Shown: positions 43,856 to 53,813 of the stretch, piece by piece | How positions within the stretch are numbered: position 1 is the first letter of the stretch | How the letters are laid out: each line of letters starts with the position of its first letter | Source: Branchiostoma lanceolatum | Lineage: Eukaryota > Chordata > Leptocardii > Amphioxiformes > Branchiostomatidae | DNA: 64,000 bases | Direction of reading: 5' to 3' | Assembly: GCF_035083965.1 (NCBI RefSeq) | Contig: NC_089722.1 | Coordinates: 43,586,697 to 43,650,696 of the forward strand | Program-made: the position numbers and the translations under genes | Notes under the pieces: model-generated | Database searches by the model: none | What the model was told of the DNA's origin: nothing | The model's input: only the letters and a program-made list of their open reading frames with translations

Positions 43856-44776
43856 GATTCCGAGACAACTCGGCCCCTGGGACAACTCGGTCCCTGGCCA
43901 TTCAAGACAACTCGGCACCAAGCTCAGGACAACCCGGCACCAATTACTCAGTGCATGATAAGTGTATTTGGGGCTCGAAGAATGACAATTCTACCGATCT
44001 GACAGGCTGATAAGTGGAATAAGAATTTTAAGAAACAAAACTCAGTCCATACATAAGCATTTTTGTATTTTCGTAAGTCTCAAACGTTACAAGACCGTCA
44101 AAAACATGTTGCGGGCCGGTGCGGCGACGCCATTTTTTGGGTATTTTCGACGCTCTTTCACGAACTCGCTACGCTTATGTTCTGTTATGAAAGTGCTTAT
44201 AACTTATTACCGATGAAACTAAATGTATAGCAGTTCATTCTGTTTTGTTGGTTATAGATTTTAACAGTTTGTAGGCTTTCAAAACGCGTCGAGACAACCG
44301 AGATGATAAAACTTCCTTTTTGATATTCAAGCGTTCTGGCGAAGTGAGCTGCAGGGTTCCACAATTTCCTATTTTTTTAGACGAAATGTTTGGCAGTTAA
44401 ACATGTTTTATTCCTCACATGGATTTTAAAAAGTTTCAGTTCTGTTAGCTGATCTATATGTCAGTTTTGGGGCTCGGTGCCGAGTTGTCCTGAGCTAGGT
44501 GCCGAGTTGTCCCAGGGGCCGAGTTGTCCTGATACCTTGATGAAGGTTAGACATCCAGGTAATAAGATACGCCAAAAATAATTACTCAAGCAACTGGATA
44601 AGATTTTGAAACAGTCAGACGTTTCAGACAGTATCCACTGTGTTTCGTCAGTGACTAACGATAGGACTGAGAACACCAGGTTTTATACCAAAACTCTGAA
44701 TAGATATGTTAATGAGGTAAAGACAATTTAGGGTGTCTTGAAGTAGTCTTTAGTCTTTTAGTCTTGTCCTGATACC
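43856..44776. mobile_element. foldback TIR element with 9-bp target duplication
   Basis: CTTTGGAAA is repeated at 43847-43855 and 44777-44785; the sister intron reads cctttggaaatactc uninterrupted (about 39488). The ends contain tandem gacaactcgg units in opposite orientation (left 43862-43945, right 44465-44535). No ORF. A Penelope-like fragment is nested near the right end. Confidence 0.7.
44537..44763 (-). mobile_element. Penelope-like fragment with 13-bp target duplication and hammerhead-like core
   Basis: TTGTCCTGATACC is repeated at 44524-44536 and 44764-44776. It shares ggttagacatccaggtaa with the fragment at 13290. On the minus strand CTGACGA, an ACAG/CTGT stem and GAAA occur in hammerhead order (44622-44651). 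Confidence 0.65.
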
Positions 44777-45000
44777 CTTTGGAAAAACATATTCATGATA
44801 AAAATGAAGGGGAGGGGGGAAGTAGTACATTTGTACTAGTGGGTCGGGTTTCTGCGTCATTACGATGGGAGTGGAGGCTGGACAGTTGATGTGACAACCT
44901 GCCGGTTTTGGGATCAGTAGAAAAAATGCACCCTTGACGTATCATATTTGCGATTGATGTGTTTCTTCTTTTCATGTTGTTGTCCATTATTATCTTAGAC

Positions 45001-46011
45001 ATGGCAGAGGCAGGAAATGGGTCTCCTACTGCTGTTCCCCAGAACTTCTCTGATGGGTCTCCTACCGGAGTGTTAGGGGGCAGAGATGAAAGCAATGTAG
45101 AAGACCAGCCGACTGGAACCAAAGTCAGTATGGAGAATCAGTCAGAGGCACATACTGATGAGAAACCCTACATGTGCGGGGAGTGTGGGTACAGGACAGC
45201 TAAAAAGCGTAACCTATCCAGGCATATGAGAGTCCATACTGGTGAGAAACCCTACAAATGTAACCAGTGTGATTATTCCGCAGCTAGGAAATATACTTTG
45301 GACATCCATCTAATGAAACATACCGGTGAGAAACCCTTCATGTGTGGCGAGTGCGGGTACAGAACTATAAGCAAGTCCAAGTTGTCCGGACATATGAGAA
45401 CCCATACAGGGGAAAGACCTTACAAGTGTGACCTGTGCCACTATTCTGCTGCAGAGAAATCTACCTTAGACAGCCATCTAGCTAAACACACCGGTGAGGA
45501 ACCCTACATGTGTGGAAAGTGTGGCTACGGAGCAACTAAATTATCTGAGTTGTCCAGACACATGAGAACTCATACAGGTGAAAAACCCTACAAGTGTGAC
45601 CAGTGTGATTATTCCGCTGCACAGAAATCGGCCTTGAACAGCCATCTAGCTAAACACTCGGGTGAGAAACCCTACATGTGTGGGGAGTGTGACTACAGGT
45701 GCATCCGCAAGTCTCAGCTGTCCAGGCATATGAGAACTCATACAGGTGAGAAACCCTACATATGTGGGGAGTGCGGGTACAGAACAACTCGACAGTGCCA
45801 CTTGTCCGAACATATGAGGACTCACACAGGTGAAAAACCCTACAAGTGTGACCAGTGCGACTATTCTGCTGCACTGAAAAAAACCTTGAACCAACATCTA
45901 GCAAAACACACAGGGGAGAAACCCTACATGTGCGGGGAGTGCGGGTACAGGACATCTAAAAAGTCCCACCTGTCGAGACATACCTTGAACATACATTTAG
46001 CAAAACACTGA
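45001..46011 (+). CDS. family-1 C2H2 zinc-finger protein, 336 aa, 10 fingers
   Basis: The start is the ATG two bases after the acceptor. The leader is residues 1-56 (MAEAGNGSPTAVPQNFS...). Fingers alternate except at 7-8, both of the CGEC type, as in the 5550 and 19363 genes. The last finger is fused by a small deletion to the end of the next one (LSRHTLNIHLAKH), giving extra histidine spacing. Unlike the first gene, 5550 and 52830, the final linker keeps its full length, so it preserves the unshifted reading of that C-terminus. Probable DNA-binding nuclear protein. Confidence 0.87.
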   Translation: MAEAGNGSPTAVPQNFSDGSPTGVLGGRDESNVEDQPTGTKVSMENQSEAHTDEKPYMCGECGYRTAKKRNLSRHMRVHTGEKPYKCNQCDYSAARKYTLDIHLMKHTGEKPFMCGECGYRTISKSKLSGHMRTHTGERPYKCDLCHYSAAEKSTLDSHLAKHTGEEPYMCGKCGYGATKLSELSRHMRTHTGEKPYKCDQCDYSAAQKSALNSHLAKHSGEKPYMCGECDYRCIRKSQLSRHMRTHTGEKPYICGECGYRTTRQCHLSEHMRTHTGEKPYKCDQCDYSAALKKTLNQHLAKHTGEKPYMCGECGYRTSKKSHLSRHTLNIHLAKH

Positions 46012-46996
46012 TGAGAAACCTTTTATGTGTGGGGAGTGCGGGTACAGGACAGATGACAAGCGTAACCTTAAGTGGTAAGAAAAAGCCTACATGTCCTGCA
46101 TCTAGCTAAACACACTTGAGTAACTCTAAATGTGTACGGAGTGCAGGTACGCGAAGTTATCCAGCTCTACAAAACATGTATAATGAAAAAATGGATGTAA
46201 GAACACTGCATGTGTCCAACGCCAATGTTTTAGTTTCGAGTGTGCATCTGCAGTCATGCTGATCTGATGTCAAATTTGTAGTTCCCTTATTTGTAAGCAA
46301 TCATTTGTAAAGACGTGTTTGCAACATTTCCGCTTGGGGGGGGGGGGGCTTAACATAAGGTATAACACATGATCTCATGCTGTACTGGAACTGTGAAAAT
46401 GCTTATTCATACAGAATAAAATCTCTACAAATGTGAGAACACTGTACAGTATCTGTACATCTACGCAGTCTGTATCAAGTACTTTATGTCTGTGGTATTC
46501 TTTGAAAAAAAAAAACTACAACAGAAAGGAGAAGACTTTTTTTAGAAATACTGTAAGTGTAAAGAATGTTGAGGTTTTAAAACTCAATTAGAAACTTATT
46601 TCTGTCAAATCTAATCTCGCATCCTAACCTATCTTTTGCTTCAGTGTAACAAGTGTGCATGAAGTTAAAGGCTGTGATGTTTATTTTCTCACTTATGCGC
46701 TAACCTATACGCTACATATTGGAACACTAATAACTATGTTATGATCTAGAGTGTTTAACATTATGTAGAATCGCGAAGTATGTTATATGAAGCGACTTTC
46801 ATGGCCGATATGTAAGATCAAAGTTGATTCAAAATATGCGTATTTCTGACAAGCGAAATAAAAACGTTTAATAGATGAACAGGTTTCATTCCATTTTCCC
46901 TTGTGTGGTTGCAATTGATGTAAGTTATTGTGATGCCGTACAGGGTACAGGCACCATCGTTATTACTATCATTTTCATCAAAGCATTCTTTTCCTG
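46012..46996 (+). other. relic finger and 3' UTR of the 45001 gene, ending at a duplication junction
   Basis: 46019-46075 is a decayed finger. The 3' UTR closely matches that of 5550 (about 7010-7830), with AATAAA at 46857-46862. At about 46997 the sequence switches to a copy of position 341 onward. Confidence 0.6.
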
Positions 46997-47057
46997 ACAC
47001 TGCATGTGTTCAATGTCAATGTTTGAGAATAGCCCGAGTTCCGAGTGCGCATCTGCA

Positions 47058-47674
47058 ACTTTGAACTTTATTCACCTTTGAAGCGGTGGCACATCGGCAG
47101 CGCCGAGTGCTAAAAGTGCATACTTACCGTAGATTGAGATATCATAGTTAACCACTATACAAAATCTTGTCGAGAGTATCAAAGAGTAATGAAATAAAGT
47201 AACAGTATTAGCTGGTGCATGGAAACCAAAGAAGTTCACAGAAGTAATATTATAGCAGTAAAAATAAGATATAGATAAAATGATAGCAGATAAATGGTAA
47301 ACCTTAACTAACATTTCTATACCTAGCTGAAGCAGGAAACAATGGAATTTATGTACTAAAAACAAACGAAATTGATATAAATAACAATACACAACTCGAG
47401 GGGAGTATGATAAACAGTGTCAGCTGGGTGGCAAGTGGATTACTTATTTAACCATAGTTGTATGGGGGGGAGGGCGGCAGGTGAAAATAGTATAAATAAT
47501 AACAGTGGAGTCTTGGCAGTAATCTGGGTGTAAACAGCTATAGTGCGAAGAGCTATAACGGGCTAGGTTTACATGTAGCTGTGGTTTGAGGATATGATGT
47601 TACAAAGTAACTGATAACAATCAACAGAGAGTAGTGAGATTTAACAATGATAAACCATAGTTATCGTTTAATAA
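47058..47674 (-). mobile_element. LINE-like 3' end inserted into the second block
   Basis: In the first block gcgcatctgcagccacgg (about 385) is continuous; here about 617 bp separate ctgca from gcagccacgg. On the minus strand the insert ends ggtgaataaagttcaaag, typical of non-LTR 3' ends. No RT ORF. Confidence 0.6.
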
Positions 47675-49072
47675 GCAGCCACGGTGCATTCTGGTCTGAG
47701 GTCAAAGTTTAAGTTCTCTTATTTGTAACCAATCAATTGTAAAGATGTGTTTGCAACATTTCCGCTTGGAAGTTATTACCCTTGCTGTGTTGGAACTGTG
47801 AGAAGGCTTATTCATACCGAAGAAAATCTACATCTACGCAGTCTGTATCAAGTACTTTGTGTCTGTAGTTTTCTTTAAAAAAGATACAACAGAAAGGAGC
47901 ATACTTAATTAGAAATACTGTAAGTGTTAAGAATGTTGAGGTTTTAAAACTCAATAAGAAACTTATTTCTGTCAAATCTAATATAGGCTATCCTGACAGC
48001 TCACATCCTAACCTCTCTTGTGCTTCAGTGTAACAAGTGTGCATGAAGTTAAAGGCTGTATGTGATGTTTATTTTCTCACTTATGCTGTAAGCCTGTAAC
48101 CTATACACTATATATTGGAACGCTAATAATCATGCTATGATGTAGAGTGTTTAACATTTTGTAGAATTGCAAAGTCTGTAATATGAAGCGACTTTCATGG
48201 CCGATATGTAAGAACAAAGTTGATTCAAATTATGCTGATTTCTGACAAGTGAAATAAAAACGTTTAATAGTTGAACAGGTTTCATTCCATTTTCCCTTGT
48301 TTGGTTGATGTAAGTTATTGTGATGCCGTACAGGGTACAGGCACCATCGTTATTGTTATCACTTTCATCAAAGCATAAAACTCTTTTCCTGACGTAATCC
48401 TTTCCGCACCCCACGAAATTGCCTCTGACAATAAAAGCGTTTAATAGGTATTATTATCATTTTCACCAAAGCACCCCCATGAAACTCATTTCCTGCATGA
48501 AGTAATTCCTTCCGTAACCGGTGATTTTTGCCATACCCAAAAGAAATTCCTGCGCATGTTTTAGCCGTATCCACTTTCAGTTCTTGCAGCACTCGGTTAT
48601 TCCTACCTTATCCACTAGACGATGTACTTTTGTGCCGTATCCGATGGTGCTGCACAGTCACAGTCGTGTCTGAATACCCAGCCTTTACCAAAGCAAACAC
48701 CGAGTGGCGTTGTACAAATCACACCCAATTTTGAAAACGTTTATATATTTGTGCAGCCTTTAGTGAGAAGCGGTCTAGAGAGAAGCAGAAATCAGTTTTG
48801 AGGTGAAGATTCATCAGTGCAAAAAAACACCTCGACGATCAGAGACAGTGAATTTGGTGGTTTAGAAATTACCATACATATATTTGCCATACTGTTCTTC
48901 ATACACTACTTACCCTCACCCCCACCGTACTAGTACTGTTTCCATTCTGAACCTATAAACACACCCCCCCCCCTCGCACCCGATACAACCTCCATCTTGT
49001 CCCCAGGCTCTACAGGTACAGGTAAAATCTAACATTTTTGGCGAAGGCAACCAAGAAAAAGAATGTAGAAAG
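47675..49072. other. copy of the first gene's 3' flank and spacer; no gene seen
   Basis: Homologous to about 396-1802. A further 3' module ends with AATAAA near 48251. Poly-C at about 48965. Confidence 0.5.
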
Positions 49073-49191
49073 GGCAGTAGTCGTGTAAACGCTAAAAGTT
49101 GGCCTTCTGCGCCTGCGCCAATTACCGGTCTGTCCCCTTCATAGAAGACGCTTGCAGGATTTGTGAAGGTAAAAATCAACCCTGGAAGCAG
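49073..49191 (+). promoter_or_regulatory. altered 5' exon region of the 49683 gene: DR1 module replaced
   Basis: Exon end (agacgcttgcagg...GGAAGCAG) and donor at 49192 are kept. In place of the actgggtaa box and both DR1-like sites there is an unrelated GC-rich stretch at 49093-49138 (ttctgcgcctgcgccaatta), which holds an NRF1-like tgcgcctgcgc. Confidence 0.6.
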
Positions 49192-49675
49192 GTAAGAAAG
49201 CGAGTTATGATAAATGACTACCCTTTCGTGAAGCAGAGGTGCTATAGGTTGTTTCTATGGTGTATGGGCCACACTAGCACGAAATGTAAGACTTTTCTGG
49301 GTGAGGAAATTTGAGAGGGGGAGGGGGGCGAAACCAAATGTCACACATCACGAGACAAAGGTGTTATTTAGAAAAGGTCTAAAAATCTTGCTATAGAACA
49401 ACCAAATGGGACATCAGTACAATAACAAACATGTGTAATGATAGCAAATGCGTTCATGAGTGGTTAACTTAGAAAAATGGTTTATACAAGTTATAGCAGA
49501 TTCATATTACGGAACGGAAGGCAGTATTAAAGGAAGAAAGTACGAGTGGGCCAGGTTTTAACGCCATTGCCATAGGAATGATGGCTGGACTGGACATTTT
49601 TGTGCCAGCAGAAAAAAAAAGCATTTTGAATTATGATATTTTTGATTGATGTCTTTCAAATTTTTTGTCCGTTAG
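49192..49675 (+). other. intron 1 of the 49683 gene
   Basis: Nearly identical to 1940-2421; donor at 49192, acceptor gtccgttag ending at 49675. Confidence 0.65.
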
Positions 49676-49682
49676 GTTAGAC

Positions 49683-50801
49683 ATGGCAGATGCATGTTAT
49701 GGGTCTCCTACTGCTGTTCCCCAGAGCTCCAATGAAGGGTCGCCCACTGTGGTTTTAGGGAATGGACGTACAAGCAATGTTATAGATCGGCCAACAGGAG
49801 CCAAAGCCAGTTGGGACAATCAGTCAAAAGCACATACTGATGAGAAACCCTACATGTGCGAAGAGTGCGGGTACAGGGCAGCTCAGAAGAGTCACATATC
49901 CAGACATATGAGAACCCATACTGGTGAAAAACCCTACAAGTGTGACCAGTGCGATTATTCTGCTGCTGAGAAATCCACCTTGAAGAGACATCTAGCAAAA
50001 CACACCGGAGAGAAACCCTACATGTGCGGAGAGTGCGGGTACAGGACAGATCACAGGCGTAGCCTATCCAGACATATGAGAACTCATACTGGAGAAAAAC
50101 CCTACAAGTGTGACCAATGTGATTACTCTGCTGTACAGAAAACCACCTTGCACAGACATCTAGCAAAGCACTCAGGTGAGAAACCCTACATGTGTGGGGA
50201 GTGTGGGTACAGGACTATTGGGAAGTTTGAGCTTTCCATGCACATGAGAACCCATACAGGTGAAAAACCTTACAAGTGTGACCAGTGTGACTATTCTGCT
50301 GCACAGAAATGTTATTTGAACAGCCACTTAGCGAAACACATCGGCAAGAAACCCTACATGTGTGGAGAGTGTGGGTACAGGACAGATCACAGGCATAGCC
50401 TATCCAGACACATGAGAACTCATACTGGAGAAAAACCCTACAAGTGTGACCAGTGTGACTATTCTGCTGCACAGAAATGTTATTTGAACAGCCATTTAGC
50501 GAAACACATCGGCAAGAAACACTACATGTGTGACGAGTGCGGGTACAAAACAACTAACAATTCTGACTTATCCGAACATATGAGAATCCACACTGGAGAA
50601 AAACCCTTCAAGTGTGACCAGTGTAATTATGCCGCTGCATATAAATCCACATTGGACAGACATTTAGCCAAACACTCTGGAGAAAAACCCTACATGTGTG
50701 GTGAATGTGGGTACAGGACAGCTCACAAGTCTCACCTATCCAGACATATGAAAACCCATACTGGTGAAAAACCATTTATACTGCATAGAAAGTCCATTTA
50801 G
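49683..50801 (+). CDS. family-1 C2H2 zinc-finger protein, 372 aa, 11 fingers (duplicate of 2429)
   Basis: Same start context, leader, finger order and truncated C-terminus as the 2429 gene. Only four residues differ and all fall in recognition helices: finger 3 His to Arg at helix position 2; finger 5 Ser to Phe at position 2 and Ile to Met at position 6; finger 10 Glu to Asp at position 5. The leader, linkers and zinc ligands are identical, although synonymous differences exist in the DNA. Its promoter module, by contrast, has been replaced. This suggests a recent duplicate with changed DNA contacts and possibly changed expression. Confidence 0.88.
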   Translation: MADACYGSPTAVPQSSNEGSPTVVLGNGRTSNVIDRPTGAKASWDNQSKAHTDEKPYMCEECGYRAAQKSHISRHMRTHTGEKPYKCDQCDYSAAEKSTLKRHLAKHTGEKPYMCGECGYRTDHRRSLSRHMRTHTGEKPYKCDQCDYSAVQKTTLHRHLAKHSGEKPYMCGECGYRTIGKFELSMHMRTHTGEKPYKCDQCDYSAAQKCYLNSHLAKHIGKKPYMCGECGYRTDHRHSLSRHMRTHTGEKPYKCDQCDYSAAQKCYLNSHLAKHIGKKHYMCDECGYKTTNNSDLSEHMRIHTGEKPFKCDQCNYAAAYKSTLDRHLAKHSGEKPYMCGECGYRTAHKSHLSRHMKTHTGEKPFILHRKSI

Positions 50802-51280
50802 CCCGACAAATAGCAAGTTCAGGTGAGAAACCATACATGTGAGGCGAGTGTGGGTACAGGGCAACTGAAAAGTCTCATTTTTCCAAACATACATATCTTC
50901 ATACATAAGAGAATTTCTACAAATATCATAACACTGCAGTATATGTACATCTGTTTATCCTCTATCGCGTATTACTATATGTGGTATTCGTGGAAAGAAC
51001 TGTAACAGAGAGGAGCATGGTTTGGTGTAAGTGTAAGTGTAAGTGTAGATTAAGTATAAAGACGTGTAAAAACTCGGTAACAATCACTGTCAAATCTAAT
51101 ACAAGCTATCCTGACGACTGACTTTATACTGACATCCTACAAAAATTCGTTGCTTTTATGATATATTGGTATTTTCTAGTGATTAAAGTCGGTCCTGTTT
51201 GTGTAGGTGAAGGGTTTTTTTTGTGGGGGGGGGGGGGGGGGGGGCTTAAAAAATGTTTCTATAACAGCCTTGACCTCGCT
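50802..51280 (+). other. relic finger and 3' UTR behind the 49683 gene
   Basis: Copy of 3548-3999, with a G run of about 20 at 51225-51244 that is absent from the first copy. Confidence 0.5.
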
Positions 51281-51395
51281 CAAGCAGATGTTGGGGTGAA
51301 AGTTAAAAATGTTCTGGTGCTGGGACAGCTGTATGCCAGAATCAAATGTGGACCACCGGGAAATGTGATGATTTTCATGCCCAACATCTGCTTTG
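51281..51395. repeat. short hairpin repeat, copy of 4000-4113
   Basis: caagcagatgttgggg...cccaacatctgctttg; one arm base has mutated. Confidence 0.5.
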
Positions 51396-51610
51396 AGTTT
51401 GTCCCTGTCGTAGACTAGCCCACGGTGTGAACAGGAGTTGTACATGTTCGTACAGGAGGTTAAAGTTCACCAATCATATCAGCTGTACAGGAACCAGGCC
51501 ACATCAATTTGATTTCATGGTTATAGAATTTTAAAAAAAGAAGAGATTGCTTAACTGAAAAAAAATCCATATGAATACAAGTGTATACATTCATATGAAG
51601 CTGCCTTATA

Positions 51611-51771
51611 CATGGGGCCGCCGGCTTAACGTCACCATCCAAAAAAATTAATGCAACCCCTTACAACACGTCCGAGCTGGAGTCAACCCCTCGGATGGAC
51701 CTCGATCCCTAGGATCCATGGAATTTGATGGCGACGCAGCGGGGTTGTGTTACCGCTTTCGCCACGGGGAC
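51611..51771 (-). repeat. tRNA-type SINE, copy of 4330-4490
   Basis: Same box-A-like and box-B-like segments on the minus strand, with a few substitutions. Carried by the segmental duplication rather than inserted independently. Confidence 0.5.
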
Positions 51772-51934
51772 AATCTTTAATGTCTGTTTAAGATGTTAAA
51801 GAAGTTCATGTTTGGTTTACTAAAATATCCATGTAAGATGCCGTTGTATTAATAAAGAGACATGTCTTGAAGGAAAAATGAGCGACGTAAGAATAGACAA
51901 CAAAGAAAACATAAAGATCACCTAGGTACAAGGT

Positions 51935-52075
51935 AGGCAGAACGTATCGCACACTAACTGGGTAACGAGGCACAGGTTGTGACCTTTTGCCCCACACTAA
52001 GTTCACCTTTCACCCGCTGCTTCGCTAAGAAGACGCTTGCAGTATTTGTGAGGGTAAAATCAACACTGAAAGCAG
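51935..52075 (+). promoter_or_regulatory. promoter module and 5' exon of the 52830 gene
   Basis: First site altered (tgaccttttgcccc), second intact (ttcacctttcaccc). Donor GTAAGAA at 52076. Confidence 0.58.
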
Positions 52076-52822
52076 GTAAGAACCTGAATTATGCTAAATA
52101 TCTACCATGTCGTAAAGCAGAGGAGCTATAGGTCGTTTCTACGGCGTATGGGGCCACATTTGGGCGGAATTTAAGGCTTTTCGGGGTAAAAAAAACGAGA
52201 GGGGGAGGGGGGCAAAACCACACGTCTTTTGGAAATAAAAAAGTCGTTTTTGTAAGAAAAACTTACGAGGGGCTGTATATAGTATCACCAAACATGAAAC
52301 GTAAAGGCAGATTTCCAGGTCACGCATGCGTGGTGAACTTTGGAGGCTCTCTGTAGGTCTGGCTGGGAGTATGACCATGAAGGGAAGATAATTTTCATAT
52401 TTGTCTTTCATGTTTGAGAAATTACCATGCGCACTACTTGCACCAACTAGGCACAGCCTCATTACCCCTAAGGGTACCTACTGGCTGAGCTTCAATGTGA
52501 ATATTCAAGGTGAATATGTTTAGCTAATAAACTGGGGGGTAACGAAGTTCTGTACGGTGTATACTGATTGTTCTCCCCCCCCCCCCGCACACACACACAC
52601 ACACCGCCCCAGCAATATCATCATTTGCCTTCCCTCAAGCACACCCTTAAATACACCCATATTTTCCTTTAGGAAATCGATCCATTAGGGCCCCAACCCC
52701 CATGCATAGCCTTTGGGCCAAGAAAGGATAGAATACTGAGGTAGACCAGTATCCTAGCCCACCTTTTTGAGGCATATTATCGATTGGTGTGTTTCACATT
52801 TTTATTTATTTTTGTCTGTCAG
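52076..52822 (+). other. intron 1 of the 52830 gene
   Basis: Copy of 4795-5542 with a shorter (CA)n and a different poly-C tract (52575-52605), and the same TE relic (about 52690-52765). Acceptor ends at 52822. Confidence 0.6.
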
Positions 52823-52829
52823 GTTAGAC

Positions 52830-53813
52830 ATGGCCGAAGCAGGTACTGGGTCTCCTACTGCCGTTCCCCAGAACTTCTGTGACGGGTCTCCTGCTGCAGT
52901 ATTATTCAACAGGGATACAAGCAACGTCAAAGAACAGCCAGCAGGAGCCAAAACAAGTTTTCAAAATCAGCCTGGACCAGATACTGAGAAACCCTACATA
53001 TGTGGGGAGTGTGGGCACAAGACAGCTGACAAGGGTAATCTTAAGAGACATATGAGAACCCATACTGGTGAAAAACCCTACACGTGTGACCAGTGTGATT
53101 ATTCCGCTGCACAGAAATCCTCCTTGGACAACCATCTAGCCAAACACACCGGTGAGAAACCCTATATGTGTGGGGAGTGCGGGTTCAAGACCGCTCACAA
53201 GTGGAACCTATCTACTCATATGAGGACCCATACAGGTGAAAAACCCTACAAATGTGACCAGTGCGATTATTCTACTGCACAGAAAGTTCATTTGGACACA
53301 CATCTAACGAAACACACCGGTGAGAAACCCTTCATGTGTGGCGAGTGCGGGTACAGGACAACTCAAAAGTCTGCCTTATCCCAACATATGCGAACCCATA
53401 CGGATGAAAAACCCTTCAAGTGTGACCAGTGTGACTACTCTGCTAGACAGAAATCCACCTTAGACAGCCATCGAGCCCAACACACCGGAGAGAAACCCTA
53501 CATGTGTGGGGAGTGCGGGTACAGGTGCCTCCGCAAGTCTCAGTTGTCCAGACATATGAGAACTCATACAGGTGAGAGGCCCTACATGTGTGGCGAGTGC
53601 GGGTACAGAGCAACTCAACAGTGCCACTTGTCCGAACATATGAGAACTCACACAGGTGAAAAACCCTACAAGTGTGACCAGTGCGACTATTCTGCTGCAA
53701 CGAAAAAAACTTTGAATCAACACCTAGTAAACCACACTGGGAAAAACCCTACATATGTGGGGAGTGCGGGTACAGAACAGCTAAAAAGTCCCACCTGTCG
53801 AGACATACCTTGA
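52830..53813 (+). CDS. family-1 C2H2 zinc-finger protein, 327 aa, 9 fingers (contracted duplicate of 5550)
   Basis: Leader and start are as in the 5550 gene (one His to Pro change). Fingers 1-2 and 3-9 correspond to fingers 1-2 and 7-13 of 5550. The difference is exactly 112 residues, four finger units, removed in frame; this fits unequal recombination between homologous CGECGF fingers (helices TAHKCSLSTH and TAHKWNLSTH). The shifted CRDIP tail is retained. The last finger's final residues read HLVNH instead of HLVKH. Likely functional, with a shorter recognition site. Confidence 0.87.
   Translation: MAEAGTGSPTAVPQNFCDGSPAAVLFNRDTSNVKEQPAGAKTSFQNQPGPDTEKPYICGECGHKTADKGNLKRHMRTHTGEKPYTCDQCDYSAAQKSSLDNHLAKHTGEKPYMCGECGFKTAHKWNLSTHMRTHTGEKPYKCDQCDYSTAQKVHLDTHLTKHTGEKPFMCGECGYRTTQKSALSQHMRTHTDEKPFKCDQCDYSARQKSTLDSHRAQHTGEKPYMCGECGYRCLRKSQLSRHMRTHTGERPYMCGECGYRATQQCHLSEHMRTHTGEKPYKCDQCDYSAATKKTLNQHLVNHTGKNPTYVGSAGTEQLKSPTCRDIP

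Larger units (their letters stand above)
43203..44998 (+). other. intron 1 of the 45001 gene, 1.8 kb, swollen by transposons
   Basis: Donor at 43203, acceptor tccattattatcttag ending at 44998. The conserved head and tail sequences bracket two inserted elements (43393-43747 and 43856-44776). Confidence 0.65.

Noticed and set aside
47072..47392. Minus-strand 106-residue ORF in the LINE-like insertion
   Set aside because: No similarity to RT or endonuclease can be seen; it lies in a probable LINE 3' UTR.
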